Below are positions 59,265 to 64,000 of a stretch of DNA of 64,000 bases, in pieces. Made by a program: the position numbers and the translations under genes. Within the stretch, counting starts at the first letter, position 1, and each line of letters starts with the position of its first letter. The DNA is from Clostridiales bacterium. Lineage in GTDB: Bacteria > Bacillota_A > Clostridia > Oscillospirales > Oscillospiraceae. Where the stretch lies: positions 1-64,000 of the forward strand of contig SFKX01000012.1 in the NCBI GenBank assembly GCA_004553625.1. Direction: 5' to 3'. The notes beneath the pieces were generated by a model, which was not told the origin of the DNA, made no database searches, and saw only the letters and a list, made by a program, of their open reading frames with translations.

Positions 59265-60832
59265 GCTTGCTCCTCCTGGTCTTGGTTTCCCAGGGTGGAC
59301 TCCAGTCCGCCCCAGTGTTCGCAGAACAGCCCCGGGTCCATCAGTTTCAGCTCGTCCGAAACCGCCGGCTCGAAGTCCATCTGCGAGAGTATGTCCCGCT
59401 GCAGGTCTATGCCCGGGGCTATCTCCGTTACGGTGAGCCTGCCGCCGAGCATCCTGAGTACGCAGCGCTCCGTGATGTACAGCACCTCCTGGTCCGGCCC
59501 TGTGCAGCCGCCGTTGAAGGTTATCTGCCCCACGCTCTTGACGAGCTTGCGTATGTTGCCCTCCCTCTCCACGGTGAGGCGGCCGTCGCCTATTCTGAGC
59601 TGCGCGTGGCCCATGAAAGTCCCGCAGAAGATGACCTTGCGCGTGGACTGGGTCAGGTCTATGAAGCCCCCGGGGCCGACGAGCTGACTGCCCAGCTTGC
59701 TCACGTTAACGTTGCCCAGCTCGTCCAGTTCGCCCATGCCCAGGCAGGTCACGTCCAGGCCTCCGCCGTCTATGATGTCGAACATGGCGCCGTGGTCTAT
59801 GAACGAATCCGGGTTTATCGTTGTACTGGGCCTCTCGGAGGGTACGCCTCCAAAGATCCCGCTCTCCGTGGAAAGGCAGATGTCCCGGAGCCTGCCCTCC
59901 TCCGCCACGACCTTCGCTACGGCCACGGGTATGCCCATGCCGAGATTTATGAGGTCGCCCTTTCTGAGCTCCGCGGCGCAGCGCCGCGCGATCACCTTTC
60001 TCTCGTCCAGAGGCAGGGGCGCCACCGTGCGCAGCGGCTTCCTGATCTGCCCGGAGAGGGACGGGTCATAGTATTCCGAGGGCGACTGCCAGCAAGCGGC
60101 CTCGTCCGAGGCGAGGACGACGTAATCCACCAGCACTCCCGGTATTCTGATGTCCTTCGGCCTGAGCGAGCCACGCTCCGCCAGGTATTCGACCTGAACT
60201 ATGACTATCCCGCCGCTGTTCTTGGCCGCGGACGCCGCCGCAAGGCCCTCGGCCAGCATCGGCTCCTTATCAAAGCTGATGTTTCCGTCCTCATCCGCGC
60301 AGGTGCCGCGGATGAGCGCCACGTCCAGCTTGAAGGACTTGTAAAACAGATACTCCTCGCCGCCGAGCTCGATGAGCGATACCAGCTCGTCCGTTGCGGC
60401 TTCGTTCATGCGTCCGCCGCCGTACCTGGGGTCCACGAAGGTGTTCAGCCCGATCTTCGTGATGAGTCCGGGCCTGCCCGCCGCGATCTCGCGCCAGAGG
60501 TTCACAATGACGCCCTGGGGCAGACAGTGGCATTGGAGCTTGTTTTCCGCCGCCAGCCTGCCCAAATTCTTCGCTGCGCCCACGTGCGCTCCGGACCAGC
60601 GCGTCACGAGGCCCTCTATGCCCAGTCTGGTGGTCCCACGCTCGCGGAAGTCCCCTATCGCGCTGCCCTGTCTCAGGCTCAGGCCGCGTGGGTGGCCGCT
60701 GGCCTTGTATCTCTCCGCTATCGCCTGCGCCACCTCATCCGGCCAACCCGCAAGGCCCATGCCCACTACGGCTACCGAAGCCCCGTCCGGAATCTGCGCA
60801 GCAGCTTCCTGCGCTCTAATGATTTTCGCCAT
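59261..60832 (-). CDS. Acyl-CoA:acid CoA-transferase
   Basis: A type I CoA-transferase of about 523 residues with alpha and beta halves fused, like propionate or acetoacetate CoA-transferase. The alpha half shows AVVGMGLAGWPDEVAQA and the beta half shows NLGMGIPVAVAKVV. The catalytic Glu is in STESGIFGGVPSE (about 323). It activates an acid as its CoA ester, the presumed entry step for the acid brought in by the SLC13 transporter. ATG 60832 lies within the last codons of the LysR gene; a GTG at 60838 is possible. Confidence 0.92.
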   Translation of the reverse strand: MAKIIRAQEAAAQIPDGASVAVVGMGLAGWPDEVAQAIAERYKASGHPRGLSLRQGSAIGDFRERGTTRLGIEGLVTRWSGAHVGAAKNLGRLAAENKLQCHCLPQGVIVNLWREIAAGRPGLITKIGLNTFVDPRYGGGRMNEAATDELVSLIELGGEEYLFYKSFKLDVALIRGTCADEDGNISFDKEPMLAEGLAAASAAKNSGGIVIVQVEYLAERGSLRPKDIRIPGVLVDYVVLASDEAACWQSPSEYYDPSLSGQIRKPLRTVAPLPLDERKVIARRCAAELRKGDLINLGMGIPVAVAKVVAEEGRLRDICLSTESGIFGGVPSERPSTTINPDSFIDHGAMFDIIDGGGLDVTCLGMGELDELGNVNVSKLGSQLVGPGGFIDLTQSTRKVIFCGTFMGHAQLRIGDGRLTVEREGNIRKLVKSVGQITFNGGCTGPDQEVLYITERCVLRMLGGRLTVTEIAPGIDLQRDILSQMDFEPAVSDELKLMDPGLFCEHWGGLESTLGNQDQEEQA

Positions 60833-61748
60833 TCGCACTACTCCCTAAATAACCTTTGTTCTCTCCGCTCTCGAAAGCCTCAAAATAGTCGATGAAGATC
60901 TTCTTGAGCTTGTGCGCAAGCGGATTCAGCCGCTCCGAGGAATCCCAGTGCAGCCAGACCTCCACACGGGTGTCCGCGCCCTCTATCCGCACAAAGCGCA
61001 CGTCGCCGTTGCCATAGTTCTCGTAGATGTTCCGGACGACGGTGGCAACATATCTCCCCGTAGCCACCGCCCGAACGATGTCGGCATAGTGATTCGTCTC
61101 GAGCGTCACCTTCGGGCTCCAGCCCGCCTGATTGCACATCAGCTCAACGTTCCGCCTGTGTCCGCTGCCGGCGAGGAAGGACGCGAACTCATGATCCTTT
61201 AGCTCCGAGAGCTGCACGGACTCGCAGGCAGCCAGGGGGCTGTTCTTTGAAACCAGAAGTCCCAGCTCAAAGGTGTGCAGCCGCAATCCGGAAAGCTCCT
61301 TGTCCTCGATCCGCCCCTGGGATATGCAAAGGTCGGCCTGTCCCGTCTTGAGCTTTGCGGCGATCTCGCGCAGCGCGCAGTAGAAGATGGAGATCTTGAA
61401 ACCCGTGCACTGGCGCGAAATGATGGAAAACAGGCCCGGAAACCCAAAGAGCGTCGGGGCTATCAGTTTTACCGAGTTGTCGTTTTTCTTTTTGAGATCG
61501 AGGATGTAGTTCTCGCCGCGCTTGAGAGACACCAGCGCATTGGAGACCTGGCTCAGATACACCTGTCCGTAGGCGCTGAGGGCGATGTTGCGTCCCACCC
61601 GTTCAAAAAGCTGCACGCCCAGCTCCCGCTCGAGACTGCGTATGGCCTGGCTGAGCGCCGCCTGCGAGATGTTCAGCTCCTCCGCCGCCTTGGTCATGTG
61701 CTGGAGCTCCGCTACCTTCTGGAAGTATAAGAGCTGATTAATATCCAC
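60816..61748 (-). CDS. LysR-type transcriptional regulator
   Basis: A 310-residue regulator. Its N-terminal winged helix (MDINQLLYFQKVAELQHMTK; ISQAALSQAIRSLERELGVQ) binds DNA and its C-terminal domain (about 90-300) senses an effector. It is unusually placed inside the operon, in the same direction as its likely targets, between the flavin-reductase-like gene and the CoA-transferase. It overlaps the CoA-transferase start. The inverted repeat at 62535-62560 is a candidate site. Confidence 0.92.
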   Translation of the reverse strand: MDINQLLYFQKVAELQHMTKAAEELNISQAALSQAIRSLERELGVQLFERVGRNIALSAYGQVYLSQVSNALVSLKRGENYILDLKKKNDNSVKLIAPTLFGFPGLFSIISRQCTGFKISIFYCALREIAAKLKTGQADLCISQGRIEDKELSGLRLHTFELGLLVSKNSPLAACESVQLSELKDHEFASFLAGSGHRRNVELMCNQAGWSPKVTLETNHYADIVRAVATGRYVATVVRNIYENYGNGDVRFVRIEGADTRVEVWLHWDSSERLNPLAHKLKKIFIDYFEAFESGENKGYLGSSANGENH

Positions 61749-61767
61749 GAGACACCTCCGAAGAGCC

Positions 61768-62460
61768 TCACTTGTTGAATACGCCCGCCTGTCCCTCGAG
61801 CCCGAGGTGCATGGTGGACTTGTCCTTTATCTCCATCTCGTTGTCCATAGCTATGTGCTTCATCTCAAAGACCTTGTCCACAACGGTGTAATCGCTGTAG
61901 CCCATGCGGGCGAGAGGACGTATCTTCTCCATGTCCAGCTTGCCGTCCGGCATGATGAACTCATCTTTTACATGGACGCCCACCACCTTGCCGATGATGA
62001 CGTCCGTCGGCCCGACCTTGCCGTTGCCCGGCAGCCTTATCGTAGAGTAGTGCCGGCACTCCAGCTGTATCGGGGACTCGGCCACCCTGTAGGGCCGGAC
62101 CAGTACCGACTCCGCCTTAGTCAGACCGGACATCTCAAACTCGTCCACCTCCGGCGGGAAACGGCAGGAGCTCACGTTCATCTTCTCGCGCAGCTCATAG
62201 GTGACCATGTTGTAGACAAATTCGCCGGTGGATTCGATGTTGTTCGTCGTGTCCTTCCTCAGCCCGTCAAAGGTCTGATTGATAGCGACCAGTACATAGG
62301 GCGGGTCAAAGGACAGATTTGTAAACTGGCTGTACGGCGCCAGATTCGAGACGCCGTCCTCGCTGATGGTCGAAAGCCAGCCTATCGCGCGCGGCACGAC
62401 ACAGGACTTGAACGGCGCCCTGCCCAGACCATGGTCGTTCTTCTCCGGTTCGTAAAACAT
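61768..62460 (-). CDS. Flavin reductase-like FMN-binding protein
   Basis: A 230-residue split-barrel flavoprotein of the flavin reductase-like family (PFKSCVVPRAIGWLSTISED; GVSNLAPYSQFTNLSFDPPY; NIESTGEFVYNMVT). These proteins reduce flavin or act directly on small aromatic or acid substrates. The ATG at 62460 follows ACGGAGGG; an in-frame ATG at 62520 with AAAGGGGGC would add 20 residues, and both may be used. It is the first gene of the operon. Confidence 0.87.
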   Translation of the reverse strand: MFYEPEKNDHGLGRAPFKSCVVPRAIGWLSTISEDGVSNLAPYSQFTNLSFDPPYVLVAINQTFDGLRKDTTNNIESTGEFVYNMVTYELREKMNVSSCRFPPEVDEFEMSGLTKAESVLVRPYRVAESPIQLECRHYSTIRLPGNGKVGPTDVIIGKVVGVHVKDEFIMPDGKLDMEKIRPLARMGYSDYTVVDKVFEMKHIAMDNEMEIKDKSTMHLGLEGQAGVFNK

Positions 62461-62534
62461 GTTTTTCCCTCCGTAAAGTTTGTTATGATTTTCGCAAAGA
62501 GCTTTATTTACTTCTAACATACCGCCCCCTTTCA

Positions 62535-62560
62535 ATCAATTTGATTTCGTGCAAATTGAT
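62535..62560. promoter_or_regulatory. Inverted-repeat operator at the organic-acid operon
   Basis: A perfect nine-base inverted repeat, ATCAATTTG and CAAATTGAT, separated by eight bases, lies 75 bases before the flavin-reductase start (15 before the alternative start). The LysR protein of the operon is the obvious candidate binder, but this is inference. Confidence 0.6.
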
Positions 62561-62652
62561 AACACACTCTTATTGTTTGCGCCCCGGCTGGTTTTATTGT
62601 CCAAAAGAGTATTTGGATATTCCCCGTTTCCTATGACCAGTGTGCAGAAAAA

Positions 62653-62679
62653 GCGCCGAAGGCCTGTGGCCTTTGGCGC
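62653..62679 (-). terminator. Terminator of the TIM-barrel gene
   Basis: A 12-base-pair stem GCGCCGAAGGCC / GGCCTTTGGCGC around TGT, followed on the minus strand by TTTTTCT. The sequence is almost the same as the duplicated stems at 56379 and 56594, but no structured repeat accompanies it. Confidence 0.8.
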
Positions 62680-62709
62680 TTTTCACAAGTTTTGGCTTTT
62701 AAGTTTGGT

Positions 62710-63378
62710 TCATCTGTCCCTATAATCCACCATCATCCGGCTGAAGAGCTCCTTCGTGCTGGGCGGCGTGTAGCTTATCGCGTTGGCTCCGGCGGCCACG
62801 GTCGCCTGGATATCCGCCACAGTCGGGCCGCCTGTGGCTATTATTGGAACGTCCGGGTACTTCTCGCGTATCTTCCGGACCACCTCCGGCGTCCTCGCCG
62901 CGGCGGAGATGTTCAGGATGGAGGCGCCGGCGTCCAGCCGCGCTCCTATGTCCGTGTGCTCGTTCAGGACAGTCACGACCAGGGGTATGTCGATATAGTT
63001 GCAGATGCGCTCTATGTCCAGGTTCCCCATCGGCGCGTTCACGACAACCGCCATCGCGCCCTGAGCTTCCGCGTCCCAGGCGAGCTGCGTTGTCCTTATG
63101 CCCTGAGTCGTCCCGCCGCCGACACCGCAGAACACCGGCAGCGAGGAATAACGCAGTATCGCGTCCGAGATGGTAGGCTGCGGAGTGAAGGGATACACCG
63201 CCAGCACCGCGTCCGCTGAGCAGTTGCGGATGATGGCTATGTCCGTTGTGAACACGAGCGTCTTTATCCGCTTGCCGTTTATCACGATCCCGCTGACGCC
63301 CCGTGCCTCATTCGGCACCTCCAGGATGTGGTGCCTCAGCCTGCTGCTGATGTGGGGAATGGCCTTTTTCTGTTCCAA
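62710..63378 (-). CDS. Uncharacterised TIM-barrel protein
   Basis: A 222-residue protein with alternating strand-helix units and a phosphate-binding-like end (PIIATGGPTVADIQATVAAG; NAISYTPPS), as in ribulose-phosphate-binding barrels. The middle (VFCGVGGGTTQGIRT; LVVTVLNEHTDIGARLDAGA) suggests an aldolase or synthase fold, but I cannot assign a reaction. Translation starts at TTG 63378 with GGAGGAG eight bases upstream. It has its own terminator. Confidence 0.65.
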   Translation of the reverse strand: MEQKKAIPHISSRLRHHILEVPNEARGVSGIVINGKRIKTLVFTTDIAIIRNCSADAVLAVYPFTPQPTISDAILRYSSLPVFCGVGGGTTQGIRTTQLAWDAEAQGAMAVVVNAPMGNLDIERICNYIDIPLVVTVLNEHTDIGARLDAGASILNISAAARTPEVVRKIREKYPDVPIIATGGPTVADIQATVAAGANAISYTPPSTKELFSRMMVDYRDR

Positions 63379-63481
63379 ATCGTCTCCTCCTCGGGTGTTT
63401 GTTGTGTTTGTCGAATATTATAACAGCATTTTGTTAAGAAATCTTGTCCGCAAGATAAAAATATAACTTGTACCAGGGTGA

Positions 63482-63510
63482 TTGAAAATCCGCCGGGCGT
63501 GGAATATAAT
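63482..63510 (+). promoter_or_regulatory. Promoter of the nicotinate phosphoribosyltransferase gene
   Basis: TTGAAA (63482-63487), 17 bases and TATAAT (63505-63510). A dyad AAGGTGT-AAAG-ACACCTT (63513-63530) covers the likely transcription start. Confidence 0.8.
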
Positions 63511-63543
63511 CAAAGGTGTAAAGACACCTTGGGGGTAATACTA

Positions 63544-64000
63544 ATGGAGAAATACGGCGGTCTCAACTACACCATGCTCTGCGACTTTTATGAGCTCACC
63601 ATGGGCAACGGCTACTTCGAGTCCGGGCTTGGCGACAAGATAACATATTTCGACCTGTTCTACAGGACCGTTCCGGACGGCGGCGGCTTTGCCATAGCGG
63701 CAGGGCTCGAGCAGGCCGTGGACTATATCAGGAACCTGCACTTTTCCGAGGAGGATATCGCCTATCTGCGCGGCAGGGGCATGTTCTCGGAGCCCTTCCT
63801 CAACTACCTGCGCGACTTCAAGTTCACGGGCGACGTCTGGGCCGTGCCGGAGGGGACGCCCGTGTTCCCGCGCGAGCCCATCATGGTCATACGCGCTCCT
63901 GCCATCCAGGCGCAGCTGCTGGAGACCTTCCTCCTCCTCACGATAAACCACCAGAGCCTCATCGCCACAAAGGCCAACCGTATCGTCCGCGCGGCGGAGG
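63544..64000 (+). CDS. pncB: Nicotinate phosphoribosyltransferase, cut off by the window end
   Basis: The first 152 codons of a NAD-salvage enzyme that joins nicotinate and PRPP. The start NYTMLCDFYELTMGNGYFES is typical of bacterial nicotinate phosphoribosyltransferases, and FDLFYRTVPDGGGFAIAAGL and ETFLLLTINHQSLIATKANR follow. GGGGGT lies seven bases before the ATG at 63544. The frame is open to the last base. Confidence 0.92.
   Translation, partial: MEKYGGLNYTMLCDFYELTMGNGYFESGLGDKITYFDLFYRTVPDGGGFAIAAGLEQAVDYIRNLHFSEEDIAYLRGRGMFSEPFLNYLRDFKFTGDVWAVPEGTPVFPREPIMVIRAPAIQAQLLETFLLLTINHQSLIATKANRIVRAAE

Overview
The window looks like the chromosome of a GC-rich, anaerobic, spore-forming Clostridia bacterium, probably a gut Oscillospiraceae-type lineage. 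The evidence is a Firmicutes-order ribosomal super-operon, a Cys T-box in front of cysE-cysS, strong GGAGG ribosome-binding sites, a flavodiiron protein, SLH surface proteins, CoA-transferase/acyl-CoA dehydrogenase metabolism, and a fragment that reads as the 3' end of the sporulation sigma factor gene sigK. Species cannot be read from the sequence. All homology calls are from recognition of protein motifs; no database search was run.

Region 1 (1-3100) is the right-hand end of an integrated element. It holds a 5'-broken tyrosine integrase, a SWIM-type zinc-finger protein, a small unknown protein and a large serine recombinase. The recombinase stops 22 bases before a 23-codon sequence matching the SigK C-terminus. 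This is what a skin-like element interrupting sigK would look like, with the recombinase lying next to the 3' half of sigK. recQ follows (3160-4968).

Region 2 (5023-9141) carries two tandem paralogous lipoproteins that join a propeller-like N-terminus to a solute-binding-protein-like C-terminus. Their promoter contains two GATACA repeats 11 bases apart. The same arrangement, at the same distance from the -10 box, precedes an unrelated-length lipoprotein at 34922-35911.

Region 3 (9245-25338) is the S10-spc-alpha ribosomal operon on the minus strand, from rpsJ to rplQ, including secY, adk, map, infA and rpoA. A clear promoter, a structured leader and a terminator bracket it. It is interrupted between rpsH and rpsN by a 104-base tandem repeat. 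Region 4 (25372-29026) has a flavodiiron protein and the T-box-controlled cysE-cysS operon.

Region 5 (29085-34732) is a run of three secreted SLH-domain proteins, each with its own promoter fused to the preceding terminator, then tRNA-Trp. Region 6 (34922-49155) mixes envelope and housekeeping genes: an amidase-domain protein, bioY, nagA, a CofE-like ligase, an M23 peptidase, a lipoprotein VanX-type dipeptidase, a large membrane protein resembling a catalytically dead P-type ATPase, an EF-G paralogue, a DUF4358 lipoprotein and an SGNH hydrolase.

Region 7 (49165-56373) includes glycerol kinase, a monoacylglycerol-lipase-like hydrolase and a glycerophosphodiester phosphodiesterase. Together they suggest salvage of glycerol and lipid head groups. 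An MFS transporter lies beside them. Region 8 (56629-62560) is an operon for uptake and CoA activation of an organic acid: flavin reductase-like protein, LysR regulator, CoA-transferase, acyl-CoA dehydrogenase and SLC13-type transporter. A perfect inverted repeat lies at its head. The window ends in a TIM-barrel protein and the start of a nicotinate phosphoribosyltransferase gene.

Two copies of a structured repeat of about 180 bases (near 48951 and 56411) are each sandwiched between two copies of the local terminator hairpin, which is unusual.
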